This document shows, piece after piece, positions 24,723 to 33,766 of a stretch of DNA of 64,000 bases. The stretch is from positions 62,001-126,000 of the forward strand of contig CBDCTC010000004.1 of assembly GCA_965222125.1 (NCBI GenBank), read 5' to 3'. Made by a program: the position numbers and the translations under genes. This stretch comes from CAZENU01 sp965222125 (GTDB lineage: Bacteria > Chloroflexota > Dehalococcoidia > Lucifugimonadales > CAZENU01). Below the pieces are notes generated by a model. It was not told where the DNA came from. It saw nothing but the letters and a program-made list of their open reading frames with translations, and searched no databases. How positions within the stretch are numbered: the first letter of the stretch is position 1; every line of letters begins with the position of its first letter.

Positions 24723-25196
24723 ATGGCGAAGCGTTGCTGGCTGTTCAAGTCCGAGCCCTCGGCCTACTCGTTCTCGGACCTGATGGCCGAGCCCGACCAG
24801 ACGGCCGAGTGGGACGGGGTGCGCAACTACCAGGCCCGCAATTTCCTTCGCGACGAGGTGAAGGAGGGCGACGGCGTGCTCTTCTATCACTCGAACGCGT
24901 CGCCGCCGTCAGTCGTAGGCACCGCCGTGGTCGTGCGGGAAGGCTACCCGGACTTCACGGCCTGGGACCCGAGCTCGGAACATCCGGACCCGAAGTCCAC
25001 GCCGGATAATCCCCGGTGGTTCATGGTGGACATCAGGGGACTGGAGGCGCTGCCGAACGAGGTGACGCTTGCGCAGATCAGGGCGAACCCCGTACTTCAG
25101 GACATCTCGCTGTTCAAGCGCCCCCGCATCTCCGTACACCCCATCACGCAACAGGAGTGGGACACCATCCTCGCGATGGCCGAGTCCGGCGCGTAG
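24723..25196 (+). CDS. EVE-domain protein (PUA-like fold)
   Basis: A 157-residue single-domain EVE protein. Typical phrases are CWLFKSEPSAYSFSDLM (about 5-21), WDGVRNYQARNFLRD (about 33-47), GDGVLFYHSNASPPSVVGTAVV (about 52-73) and the closing PRISVHPITQQEW. EVE domains share the PUA fold with YTH domains and bind modified bases in DNA or RNA. The human relative is THYN1. Stand-alone forms are common in bacteria and their role is unclear. It diverges from the FAD-GcvT gene, with 146 bp between the two starts. Confidence 0.93.
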   Translation: MAKRCWLFKSEPSAYSFSDLMAEPDQTAEWDGVRNYQARNFLRDEVKEGDGVLFYHSNASPPSVVGTAVVVREGYPDFTAWDPSSEHPDPKSTPDNPRWFMVDIRGLEALPNEVTLAQIRANPVLQDISLFKRPRISVHPITQQEWDTILAMAESGA

Positions 25197-25255
25197 GCCG
25201 AAGCAGGCGGCGTGGGCTGCAGCCGCGGTGGGCCATCTGCCGGCAGGGACGGGCG

Positions 25256-25972
25256 TTAGGCAGCCTCGCTCGAAGTCTGCGGACCGTCGCAGATCGAGCC
25301 GTCGAGCATCGTCAGGGTGCGGCCGCAGGCCTCGCCCACGCGCGCGTCGTGCGTCACCACCACGGTCGTCTGCCCGCGTTCCGCGTTGAATCGGAGCAGC
25401 AGGCCGAGTATCGCGTCGGTGCTCTCCGAATCGAGGTTGCCGGTGGGCTCGTCCGCCAGCAGAAGAGAGGGCTCGTTCACCAGCGCCCTGGCGACGGCGA
25501 CGCGCTGCTGCTGACCGCCGGAAAGCTCCATCGGCCTGTGGTTTTCTCGGTCGGCGAGGCCCACCATCCGGAGCGCGTCCGAGGCGGCTGCCCTCGTTTC
25601 CGAGCGCCCCCGGCGGGCATACTTGGCCGGGAGCGCGACGTTCTCGATCGCGGTTAGCGTAGGGACGAGGTTGAACGCCTGAAAGACGAACCCTATCTGT
25701 TCCGCCCTCACCCTGGTCCGCTCTCGGTCCGGCAGGTCCGTCACGTCCGTGCCGTCGATCAGAAGGCTCGGCGTCGGCTCCCTGTCGTCGTCCGGTGAGT
25801 GCAGCAGCCCCATGATGTGCATCAGCGTGCTCTTGCCGCACCCCGATGGCCCCATGATTCCCACCATCTCGCCCCGTTCGATCGTCACGTCGACCCCTCG
25901 CAGGGCATAGACCGAGTTGTGACGACTCAGCCGGTAGGTCTTGTGGAGATTGCGCGCTTGCAGAAAGGCCAT
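25256..25972 (-). CDS. ABC transporter ATP-binding protein (LolD/MacB type)
   Basis: A 238-residue ATPase with Walker A GIMGPSGCGKST (about 38-49), signature LSGGQQQRVAVARAL (about 148-162) and Walker B LLLADEPTGNLD. The sequence and the partner permease place it in the MacB/LolD mechanotransmission group, which moves lipids, peptides or antibiotics outward instead of importing nutrients. The gene begins 10 bp after the permease gene on the same strand, so they are co-translated. Confidence 0.95.
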   Translation of the reverse strand: MAFLQARNLHKTYRLSRHNSVYALRGVDVTIERGEMVGIMGPSGCGKSTLMHIMGLLHSPDDDREPTPSLLIDGTDVTDLPDRERTRVRAEQIGFVFQAFNLVPTLTAIENVALPAKYARRGRSETRAAASDALRMVGLADRENHRPMELSGGQQQRVAVARALVNEPSLLLADEPTGNLDSESTDAILGLLLRFNAERGQTTVVVTHDARVGEACGRTLTMLDGSICDGPQTSSEAA

Positions 25973-25982
25973 GCCGACGCCT

Positions 25983-27158
25983 CTACTCGTACTTGAGCGC
26001 GTCTACAGGGTCCAGTCCGGCGGCCTTCCAGGCGGGCACGACACCTGCCACGCCACCGAGCACCGTAGAGAAGGCCACGGCGAACAGAGCCGTCCCCGGA
26101 GTCAGAAGGAACAGGATCGTTCCCGAGCTTCGACCGGCCTCGTTGGAGAAATAGATCACAATTGCGCCCATGGCAAGGCCGATCACCCCGCCCAACAGCC
26201 CCATGAACGCCGCCTCGGTCATCAGCTCGCCCATGATCGAACCCCGCGACGCTCCGATGGAGCGCTTGATCCCGATCTCGCGGGTGCGCTCCGCCACGCT
26301 CATGGCCATCGTGTTGATCACGGACAGACCTCCCACGACGAGGCTGATCAGAGCGACGCCGAGAATGATGGCGTTGAATATTGCGACCGTCGACCCGAAG
26401 GCCTGGTCGAAGTCGTCCGCCGTCGTCGCCTGCACCTGCCCAACCCCGGCCTCGATCGCTTGTGCCAGCGCGCGGACGTCGACATCGGCTTCGGGGTAGA
26501 CGACTACCCTAGACACCAGCTGACCCGTGGCCTGGCCGGTCCCGGCGAGGATCGGCGCGGCTCCCGCGAGCAGCGCCTGTCCGGCCTCGAACGGGATCGT
26601 CGCGGTCGTGTCAGGGGTCGTCAGCGTTGGCTCCGTCACGCCGATGACCTCGAACTCGACTCCGCGAATCGGGAGGGTGTCGCCGGGCCGCTTGTCGAAC
26701 TTCCGAGCGATGTCCGCGCCCAGTACGACGACGTTTCGGCCTTCGTCCTCCGGTGCCATGGCCCGTCCCTGGGCGATCCTAAGGTCGAACTGTTCGCGTC
26801 CCTGGTCCGCGTCCGGCGCGGCTCCCACGACGAAGTCCGGAGCGCCGAAACCGCTCCCCAAGTCGTCGGGATCGAAGAGCAGCATCACCTGGGGGACCGC
26901 GACTCCCACCCCGGGGACCCGCGCTATCTGGTCCACGATGCCGATCGGCATCGGCGTCAGCCCGAACTGGAAGGCCGGGGCGTTCGCGTCGCTGACTACG
27001 ATCTTGTTCTCGTAGTAGGTGAGGTTTCCGTCGATCAGCGTTTGGATCTTGTCCGCCATCGAGGTCATGACGACGAGCGCCCAGATGCCCACCGTGATGC
27101 CGACAACAGTCAGCGCGGTGCGGAGTTTTCGCCTCGCCAGGTTACGCAGAAGGCTCAC
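25983..27158 (-). CDS. MacB/FtsX-family ABC transporter permease
   Basis: A 391-residue permease with one N-terminal membrane helix (about 12-35, RTALTVVGITVGIWALVVMTSM). A large extracytoplasmic MacB-PCD-type domain follows (about 40-265), then three C-terminal helices (about 270-390) with the FtsX signature ERTREIGIKRSIGASRGSIMGELMTEA. It pairs with the ATPase immediately downstream. No MacA-like adaptor or outer-membrane partner is seen nearby, which fits a cell with a single membrane. The substrate is unknown. Confidence 0.93.
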   Translation of the reverse strand: MSLLRNLARRKLRTALTVVGITVGIWALVVMTSMADKIQTLIDGNLTYYENKIVVSDANAPAFQFGLTPMPIGIVDQIARVPGVGVAVPQVMLLFDPDDLGSGFGAPDFVVGAAPDADQGREQFDLRIAQGRAMAPEDEGRNVVVLGADIARKFDKRPGDTLPIRGVEFEVIGVTEPTLTTPDTTATIPFEAGQALLAGAAPILAGTGQATGQLVSRVVVYPEADVDVRALAQAIEAGVGQVQATTADDFDQAFGSTVAIFNAIILGVALISLVVGGLSVINTMAMSVAERTREIGIKRSIGASRGSIMGELMTEAAFMGLLGGVIGLAMGAIVIYFSNEAGRSSGTILFLLTPGTALFAVAFSTVLGGVAGVVPAWKAAGLDPVDALKYE

Positions 27159-27206
27159 GTTGTATCTCTCGCGGGGTTACCCGCGCCCGCCGAACGATGC
27201 CGGCCC

Positions 27207-28274
27207 TCAGACACCGTGAGCGATCGCGTCACCGATGCCATCGGTGCCCAGTCCGCTCTCCTCTACGTCCCGGGCGGATAGACCGCCCAGCTTGCCGCTC
27301 TTAAGAAAGTTCGCCACGGCGTCCTCGATCCGCGTCGCGGCTACCTTCTGTCCCAGGTGCTCCAACATCATCCGCCCCGCCTCGATGGCGGCCAGCGGAT
27401 TGACGGTGTTCATTCCGGTGTACTTCGGGGTAGAGCCGCCGATCGGCTCGAACATGGAGACTCCGTCGGGGTTGATGTTGCCCCCTGCGGCGATCCCCAT
27501 TCCTCCCTGGATCATCGCGCCGAGATCCGTGATTATGTCCCCGAACATGTTCCCGGTAACGATGACGTCGAACCACTCCGGATTCTTGACCATCCACATG
27601 ACCGTGGCATCGATGTGCGCGTACTCTCGTTTGATGTCCGGGAAATCCGCCTCTCCCATTACGTGGAATGCCCGTTCCCACAGGCCGTAGACGTTGGTCA
27701 GGACGTTCGTCTTGCCGCACAGGGTGAGCTGGCGGTCGCTGTCCCGTTCACGGGTCAGGTCGAACGCATATCGAAGGCATCGATCGACCTCAGGCCGTGT
27801 GTAGGCCATGATCTGAGTCGCCCGCTCGTCCGGCAGGCCCTTATTCGTCACCTCGCCCAGGCCCGTGTACACACCCCCGCAGTTCTCCCGCACTACAACG
27901 AAGTCGATATCGGACGGCCCCTTGTCCTTCAATGGGGTTTCGACGTTGGGGTACAGCTTGACTGGCCGCAGATTGATGTACTGCTCCAGCTCGAACCGCA
28001 GCCTCAGCAGGATGCCCTTCTCCAGGACGCCGGGCGTGACGTCAGGGTGACCGATCGCCCCCAGGTAGATCGCGTCGAAGCCTCTGATCTCCTCGACGGC
28101 TGAATCGGGGAGGATCTCTCCGGTACGGAGATACCGGTCTCCTCCGAAGTCGTAGGAAACGAATGTCAATTCGAGGTCGGTGCCGGAGGCGGCAGCCTCC
28201 AGTACCTTGATTCCCTCGCTCGCGACTTCAGGGCCCGTACCGTCACCCGGAATGACCGCTATCCTAAATTGCAT
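27207..28274 (-). CDS. Isopropylmalate/tartrate dehydrogenase-family enzyme
   Basis: A 355-residue NAD-dependent decarboxylating dehydrogenase. Family motifs include IAVIPGDGTGPEVASEG (about 5-21), VVVRENCGGVYTGLGE (about 125-140), the YDV-like WFDVIVTGNMFGDIITDLGAMIQGG with the metal-binding Asp residues (about 233-257), and FEPIGGSTPKYTGMNTVNP (about 275-293). IPMDH usually has ENTGG/EGLYSG-type loops, and the ENCGGVY variant here leaves tartrate or other malate derivatives possible. No leuA, leuC or leuD lies nearby, so a role in leucine synthesis is not supported by context. It is upstream of the MacB-like pair. Confidence 0.88.
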   Translation of the reverse strand: MQFRIAVIPGDGTGPEVASEGIKVLEAAASGTDLELTFVSYDFGGDRYLRTGEILPDSAVEEIRGFDAIYLGAIGHPDVTPGVLEKGILLRLRFELEQYINLRPVKLYPNVETPLKDKGPSDIDFVVVRENCGGVYTGLGEVTNKGLPDERATQIMAYTRPEVDRCLRYAFDLTRERDSDRQLTLCGKTNVLTNVYGLWERAFHVMGEADFPDIKREYAHIDATVMWMVKNPEWFDVIVTGNMFGDIITDLGAMIQGGMGIAAGGNINPDGVSMFEPIGGSTPKYTGMNTVNPLAAIEAGRMMLEHLGQKVAATRIEDAVANFLKSGKLGGLSARDVEESGLGTDGIGDAIAHGV

Positions 28275-28490
28275 TGTGCCCCTGATACTCCCTGCGTCAT
28301 GTTTGCTGGACTACTAACTATTATAGGAAAACCGCGTGGCCAGCGTCGGGTCGGTAGTGTCAATCCCGGAAACGAGAACACCGGTTCACCGAAGAGTGCC
28401 CAAGCTGTGCGGCTCCATGCCGGTAGCCGCTGCCAATCGGTTGGACTATGATATGGCCCGCCGCACAGACACGGTGCCGACGGAGGTCCC

Positions 28491-29738
28491 TTGAAGTACT
28501 CGCTGTTCAGCCTGGTCCGCAACGGGCTGAGCCACCACGAAAAGTGGCCGCGGGCCTGGCGCCACCCCGAGCCTAGGCGGGAGTACGAAGTCGTGATAGT
28601 CGGCGCGGGCGGACACGGGCTGGCGACCGCCTACTACCTGGCCAAAGAGCACGGCATGACCGACGTGGCCGTGCTGGAGAAGGGCTACGTCGGCGGCGGA
28701 AATACGGGCCGGAACACGGAGGTGGTGCGATCCAACTACCTCTGGGACGAGGCCGCCCACCTGTACGAGTTCTCACTGAAGCTGTGGCAGGACCTGAGCC
28801 GCGACCTCAACTTCAATCTGATGTACAGCAAACGCGGCCTCTTGAGCCTCGGACACAGCCTTCAGGAGATGCGCGACATCGCCCGGCGCGTGAGCGCGAA
28901 CCGCCTGAACGGCATCGACAGCGAGCTGCTGACCCCGGAGGATGTCAAGGAGCTCGTTCCAATCATCGACATCTCGAGGGACGCCCGATATCCGATACTA
29001 GGGGCCTCCTACCAGCGCAGGGGAGGGACGGCGCGCCACGACGCCGTCGCGTGGGGGTTCGCCCGGGCGGCGGACGCCCGCGGCGTCGACGTCATCCAGC
29101 AGTGCGAGGTCGTCGGCTTCCGCCAGGAGAACGGCCGGGTCGTCGGCGTGGACACGACGCGGGGATACATCGGCGCGAAGAAGGTCGCCGTCGTCACTGC
29201 GGGCAGCTCCGGCGTGCTGGCCGACATGGCGGGCTTTCGGCTGCCGATAGAGAGCCATCCTCTCCAGGCGTGGGTGAGCGAGCCGATCAAGCCGTTGCTG
29301 CACGCGGTCGTCATGTCGAACGCCGTCCACGCCTACATCAGCCAGACCGACCGCGGAGAGCTGCTCTCAGGCGCGGGCATCGACTCCTACAATGGCTACG
29401 GGCAGCGCGGCAGCTTCAGCGTCCCGGAGCACGCCATCGCCGCCCTGGTCGAGCTGTTCCCGGTCTTCAGCAGGCTGCGGATGATGCGGCAGTGGGGCGG
29501 CATCGTCGACACGTGCCCGGACGCCTGCCCGATAATAGGCGCGACGCCGGTCGACGGCCTTTACTTCAACTGCGGCTGGGGCACCGGCGGGTACAAGGCG
29601 ACGTCGGGCTCGGGGTGGGTGTTCGCCTACGACCTCGCCACCGGACAGCCGCACGAGCTCGCGAAGCCGTTTTCGCTGGACCGCTTCAGGACCGGCCACC
29701 TGATCGACGAGCACGGCGCGGCCGGGGTCGCCCACTAG
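28491..29738 (+). CDS. soxB: Sarcosine oxidase subunit beta
   Basis: A 415-residue FAD/FMN-binding DAO-type subunit of heterotetrameric sarcosine oxidase, which oxidises sarcosine to glycine. It contains the nucleotide-binding motif EVVIVGAGGHGLATAYYLAKEHG (about 33-55), then EKGYVGGGNTGRNTEVVRSNYLW (about 64-86), typical of SoxB. The C-terminal substrate region reads GGIVDTCPDACPIIGATPV. The start is TTG at 28491, supported by GGAGG six bases upstream and by the family start MKYSLFSLVRNGL. It is the first gene of soxBDAG. Confidence 0.96.
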   Translation: MKYSLFSLVRNGLSHHEKWPRAWRHPEPRREYEVVIVGAGGHGLATAYYLAKEHGMTDVAVLEKGYVGGGNTGRNTEVVRSNYLWDEAAHLYEFSLKLWQDLSRDLNFNLMYSKRGLLSLGHSLQEMRDIARRVSANRLNGIDSELLTPEDVKELVPIIDISRDARYPILGASYQRRGGTARHDAVAWGFARAADARGVDVIQQCEVVGFRQENGRVVGVDTTRGYIGAKKVAVVTAGSSGVLADMAGFRLPIESHPLQAWVSEPIKPLLHAVVMSNAVHAYISQTDRGELLSGAGIDSYNGYGQRGSFSVPEHAIAALVELFPVFSRLRMMRQWGGIVDTCPDACPIIGATPVDGLYFNCGWGTGGYKATSGSGWVFAYDLATGQPHELAKPFSLDRFRTGHLIDEHGAAGVAH

Positions 29739-29763
29739 CCGCGAACGGAGAAACCGGAACAAG

Positions 29764-30045
29764 ATGCTGCTCATCGAGTGCCCCTGGTGCGGGGCGAGAG
29801 ACGAGTCCGAGTTCACATACGGCGGTGAGGCCCACATCGTTCGCCCTGAGAACCCGGACAGCGCTACCGACGCAGAGTGGGCCGACTACCTCTTCTACCG
29901 GAAGAACCCGAAGGGCGATCACCTGGAGCAGTGGTGCCACTCCTCCGGCTGCAGGCGCTGGTTCAACGTGCGGCGCGACACGCTGACCTACAAGATCGAG
30001 TACGTCTACCGCATCGGCGAGACGCCGCCCGGAGGCGAGTCGTGA
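29764..30045 (+). CDS. soxD: Sarcosine oxidase subunit delta
   Basis: A 93-residue zinc-binding subunit of the sarcosine oxidase complex. The zinc ligands are C6 and C9 (CPWCGARDESEF) and the pair around CHSSGCRRWF (about 58-67). The motif order, including RDTLTYKI near 69-76, matches SoxD. It lies 25 bp after soxB, and its stop codon overlaps the soxA start (GTGA), so the order soxB-soxD-soxA-soxG is the classical one. Confidence 0.95.
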   Translation: MLLIECPWCGARDESEFTYGGEAHIVRPENPDSATDAEWADYLFYRKNPKGDHLEQWCHSSGCRRWFNVRRDTLTYKIEYVYRIGETPPGGES

Positions 30046-33000
30046 CGCAGCGCAACAGGCTTCCTCAGGGCGGACGCGTCGACCGCGGCCGGCGGCTCGA
30101 CTTCACCTTCAACGGCAAGCGCTACACCGGCCTCCAGGGGGACACGCTCGCCTCGGCGCTGCTGGCGAACGCCGTCCGTCTGGTAGGTCGGAGCTTCAAG
30201 TACCACCGGCCGCGCGGAATCGTGGGCAGCGGCGTCGAGGAGCCCAACGCGCTGGTGCAGCTCGGGACCGGCGCCCAAACGCTGCCCAACTACGTCGCTA
30301 CACAGATAGAGCTGTACGACGGTCTGGAGGCGGCGAGCGTCAACTGCTGGCCGTCGGTGCGCTTCGACCTGCGCGCCGTCAACGGCCTCATCTCGCGCTT
30401 CCTTCCGCCCGGCTTCTACTACAAGACCTTCATGTGGCCCAGGTCCTTCTGGCCCCTCTACGAGCGGCAGCTACGAAAGGCCGGCGGCTTGGGTGTCGCG
30501 CCGACGGAGCCCGACACCGACCGGTACGACAAGATGCACGCCCACTGCGACGTGCTGGTGGTCGGGTCGGGCCCGGCCGGCGTCGCGGCCGCTCTGGAGG
30601 CCGGCCGGGCCGGAGCGAGAGTGATCCTGGTCGACGAGCAGCAGGAGCTCGGGGGCAGCCTGCTGGCCAGCCGCCGGAGTATCGGGACCGAGTGGGCAGG
30701 GGACTGGCTCGAAGCGGCGCTGGCGGAGCTGCGCTCCCTGGACGAGGTCCGCATTCTCCCGCGAAGCACGGCGTTCGGCTACTACGACCACAACTTCGTC
30801 GCCGTACTCGAACGGGTCACAGACCATCTTGGGCCGACCGCCGGTCACGCGCCGCGGCAGCGCACCTGGCGAATCAGAGCAAAGCAGGTCGTCCTGGCTA
30901 CCGGCGCAATCGAGCGCCCACTGGTCTTCCGAAACAACGACCGCCCGGGCGTGATGCTCGCCTCGGCGGTGTCGACCTACGTGCACCGTTACGGCGTCGC
31001 CACGGGGCGACGCGCCGTCGTGTTCGCGAACAACGACAACGCGTACGTCACGGCGCTCGACCTGTTCGACGCCGGAGTCGACGTGGAAGCGGTCGTCGAC
31101 CTCCGGCCGGAGACTCGAGGCGAGCTGCCGAGGAAGGTTGCCGCATTGGAGATCGAGGTACTGACGGGCAGCGCGCTGGTCGACGTGCACGGCGGCAAGG
31201 GCGTCGAGGCCGTCGAGGTGAGCCGAGTCGAAGGAGGCTCGACAGTCGGCGAGTCTCGACGAATCGAGTGCGACCTCGTGGCGGTGTCGGGCGGATGGAA
31301 CCCGACCCTAAATCTCCACTCCCAGTCGGGCGGACGGCCGAGGTTCGACGACGCGCTGTCGTGCTTCGTGCCCGGTCCGCCGGTACAGGCGGAGCGTTCC
31401 GCCGGCTCGTGCAACGCCGCGTTCACGCTTCGGGAGTCACTCGCGCAGGGCACGGCCGCCGGCGCGGCCGCGGCCGGCGATGCCGGATTCGGCGACGGCC
31501 GGCCCTCCGCGCCCGCTCCGGACGCCAACGACTGGCCCGAATCGCCCCATAGCGTCTGCTGGATCGTGCCGGGAACCAAGCCGGTGACGAGGGCGAGCAA
31601 GAGCTTCGTCGATCTCCAGACCGACACGACGGCGGCCGACATAGCCGTCTCCGCCCGCGAGGGCTACGAGATGATCGAGCACGTCAAGCGCTACACGACG
31701 CTGGGCATGGGCACCGACCAGGGCCGTACTGGCGCTGTCAACGGGATCGGTGCGCTTTCGGAAATCCTCGGAAAGCCGATCCCGGAAATAGGCACCACGA
31801 CCTTCCGGCAGCCATACACGCCGGTCACGTTCGGCGCCATAGCCGGCCGCGACCTCCGGGAGCTCTTCGATCCCGTGCGCAAGACCCCTATTGATGACTG
31901 GCACGTCCGGGCCGGGGCGAAGTTCGAAGACGTCGGCCAGTGGAAGCGGGCGTGGTACTACCCCCGGCCCGGGGAGTCGTTGCCCGAAGCGGTCGACCGG
32001 GAGTGCCTCGCCGTGCGGAACGCGGCGGGTGTCCTGGACGCCTCTACGCTCGGCAAGATCGACGTCAGGGGGCCGGACGCGGCCGCGTTCCTGGACCGCG
32101 TCTACATCAACGGCTGGACAAAGCTCGGCGTCGGGCGCTGCCGCTACGGCTTCATGCTGAACGAAGAGGGCATGGTGCTCGACGACGGCGTCACGGCGCG
32201 GCTTTCGGAAAAACACTTCCTGATGCACACCACCACCTCGGGCGCTGCCACGGTCATGGCGTGGCTGGAGCGGTGGCTGCAGACCGAGTGGCCGGACCTG
32301 AAGGTGTACCTGACGTCGGTGACCGACCACTGGGCGACCGTGTCGATCAACGGGCCCCGCGCCCGGTGGGTCATCGAGAAGATGTGCGACGACGTCGACC
32401 TCTCCGCCGCCGCCTTTCCCTTCATGTCGGTCCGCACCGGCACCGTGGCGGGCGTCCCGGCCCGGATCTTCCGGATCAGCTTCGCCGGCGAGCTGTCCTT
32501 TGAGGTCAACGTCGAAGCCGGCCACGGGCCCCGCGTCTGGGAGGCTGTGATGGAGGCCGGCGAGGAGTTTGGCATTATGCCGTACGGTACCGAGGCGATG
32601 CACGTCCTGAGATCGGAGAAGGGCTACGCGATCGTCGGCCAGGACACCGATGGCTCGGTCACGCCGGTCGACCTCGGCGTCGGCCGCATGGTGTCGCGGC
32701 GCAAGGACTTTCTCGGCAGGCGGTCGCTCGCCATGGAGCATCTGGTGCAAGAGGACAGGAAGCAGCTCGTCGGCCTGCTCACCGAGGACGACCAGGAGGT
32801 GCTGCCCGAGGGCGGCCAGATCGTCGACGATCCGTCCGCTCCGGCCCCTGTGCCGATGCTGGGCCACGTGACCTCCAGCTACTACAGCGCCAACCTCGGG
32901 CGCTCCATCGCGATGGGCATCGTGAAGGGCGGCCGAGCCCGCGAGGGCGACCTCGTCCACGTGTCCATCGGGGCCGGGCGTTCGGTCCCGGCGCGGATCG

Positions 33001-33050
33001 CGAGCCCGTCCTTCTACGACCCGGAAGGGGAGAAGCAGAATGTCGACTGA
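30042..33050 (+). CDS. soxA: Sarcosine oxidase subunit alpha
   Basis: A 1,002-residue subunit with three parts. An N-terminal ferredoxin-like segment (LDFTFNGKRYTGLQGDTLASALLAN, then SFKYHRPRGIVG) comes first. A dinucleotide-binding domain for NAD follows (CDVLVVGSGPAGVAAALEAGRAGA, about 169-192). A C-terminal GcvT-like folate-binding domain spans about 620-1000 and accepts the one-carbon unit, giving 5,10-methylene-tetrahydrofolate. The GTG start at 30042 overlaps the soxD stop, and the family N-terminus begins right after it. A shared interface with SoxB holds FMN in the known complex. The gene is intact over 3 kb. Confidence 0.96.
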   Translation: MTQRNRLPQGGRVDRGRRLDFTFNGKRYTGLQGDTLASALLANAVRLVGRSFKYHRPRGIVGSGVEEPNALVQLGTGAQTLPNYVATQIELYDGLEAASVNCWPSVRFDLRAVNGLISRFLPPGFYYKTFMWPRSFWPLYERQLRKAGGLGVAPTEPDTDRYDKMHAHCDVLVVGSGPAGVAAALEAGRAGARVILVDEQQELGGSLLASRRSIGTEWAGDWLEAALAELRSLDEVRILPRSTAFGYYDHNFVAVLERVTDHLGPTAGHAPRQRTWRIRAKQVVLATGAIERPLVFRNNDRPGVMLASAVSTYVHRYGVATGRRAVVFANNDNAYVTALDLFDAGVDVEAVVDLRPETRGELPRKVAALEIEVLTGSALVDVHGGKGVEAVEVSRVEGGSTVGESRRIECDLVAVSGGWNPTLNLHSQSGGRPRFDDALSCFVPGPPVQAERSAGSCNAAFTLRESLAQGTAAGAAAAGDAGFGDGRPSAPAPDANDWPESPHSVCWIVPGTKPVTRASKSFVDLQTDTTAADIAVSAREGYEMIEHVKRYTTLGMGTDQGRTGAVNGIGALSEILGKPIPEIGTTTFRQPYTPVTFGAIAGRDLRELFDPVRKTPIDDWHVRAGAKFEDVGQWKRAWYYPRPGESLPEAVDRECLAVRNAAGVLDASTLGKIDVRGPDAAAFLDRVYINGWTKLGVGRCRYGFMLNEEGMVLDDGVTARLSEKHFLMHTTTSGAATVMAWLERWLQTEWPDLKVYLTSVTDHWATVSINGPRARWVIEKMCDDVDLSAAAFPFMSVRTGTVAGVPARIFRISFAGELSFEVNVEAGHGPRVWEAVMEAGEEFGIMPYGTEAMHVLRSEKGYAIVGQDTDGSVTPVDLGVGRMVSRRKDFLGRRSLAMEHLVQEDRKQLVGLLTEDDQEVLPEGGQIVDDPSAPAPVPMLGHVTSSYYSANLGRSIAMGIVKGGRAREGDLVHVSIGAGRSVPARIASPSFYDPEGEKQNVD

Positions 33051-33657
33051 CGGGAAGGGACGCCAGTCCCCGCTAAGCGCGTTCTTTGCCGCGGCCTCGG
33101 GCGACCCGGCGGACGGCGCCGCTGTCGTCATCTCCGAGCGGCCGTTCCTCGGGCACCTGAACCTGCGCGGCGACCCCGCAGACGGGGGCTTCACGAGCGC
33201 GGCGGCGGGAGTCCTCGGATTCGCACTGCCGACTGCGCCCAACACGACGGGCGGGAAGGGCGGTCTGCTAGCGCTGTGGCTGGGGCCCGACGAGTGGCTC
33301 GTCGTCACGCCCCCGGACGCTCAGACCCGGCTTGCGGACTCTCTCGAAGCCGCGCTCGACGGGATGCACGTCTCGGTCGCCGACGTAACCGGCGGTCAGA
33401 CCGTGATCACGCTGAGCGGCCCAAGCGCCCGCGACGTGCTGGCGAAAGGCTGCCCGCTCGATCTCCACCCCGCCGTCTTCAAGCCCGGCGACTGCGCGCA
33501 GACCCTGCTCGCCAAAGCCAACGTAACCATTCGCTGCGTCGACGACTCGCCGTCCTTCGAGCTCATCGTCCGCCGCAGCTTCGCCGAGTACGCAGCACTC
33601 TGGCTCCACGACGCCGCCCTGGAGTACGGGTGCGCGGTCGTCCCGCCGCCGCCGTAG
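33040..33657 (+). CDS. soxG: Sarcosine oxidase subunit gamma
   Basis: A 205-residue GcvT-fold subunit that completes the sarcosine oxidase complex. Characteristic SoxG segments are RPFLGHLNLRGDPADGGF (about 33-50), LWLGPDEWLVVTPP (about 76-89), VADVTGGQTVITLSGPSARDVLAKGCPLDLHP (about 112-145) and the C-terminal VRRSFAEYAALWLHDAALEYG. The gene overlaps the end of soxA by 11 bp. With SoxB, SoxD and SoxA all present and undamaged, the enzyme should be functional. Confidence 0.95.
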   Translation: MSTDGKGRQSPLSAFFAAASGDPADGAAVVISERPFLGHLNLRGDPADGGFTSAAAGVLGFALPTAPNTTGGKGGLLALWLGPDEWLVVTPPDAQTRLADSLEAALDGMHVSVADVTGGQTVITLSGPSARDVLAKGCPLDLHPAVFKPGDCAQTLLAKANVTIRCVDDSPSFELIVRRSFAEYAALWLHDAALEYGCAVVPPPP

Positions 33658-33766
33658 CCCCGTAGATTCGTTTCCAAACATCGTCCACGGTTCGTGAACC
33701 AGATTCTGCTTGACAGCAGGCGCACGAGTGTTCTACTTTGTTCTCATCTCGTTGTGGGCGGAAGCA

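Noticed and set aside
27207..28274. leuB of a leucine biosynthesis operon
   Set aside because: No leuA, leuC or leuD nearby and the ENCGGVY loop is not typical, so the specific gene name was not assigned.
29877..30041. An upstream extension of soxA
   Set aside because: It overlaps soxD in another frame. The GTG at 30042, with the family N-terminus just after it, is the better start.
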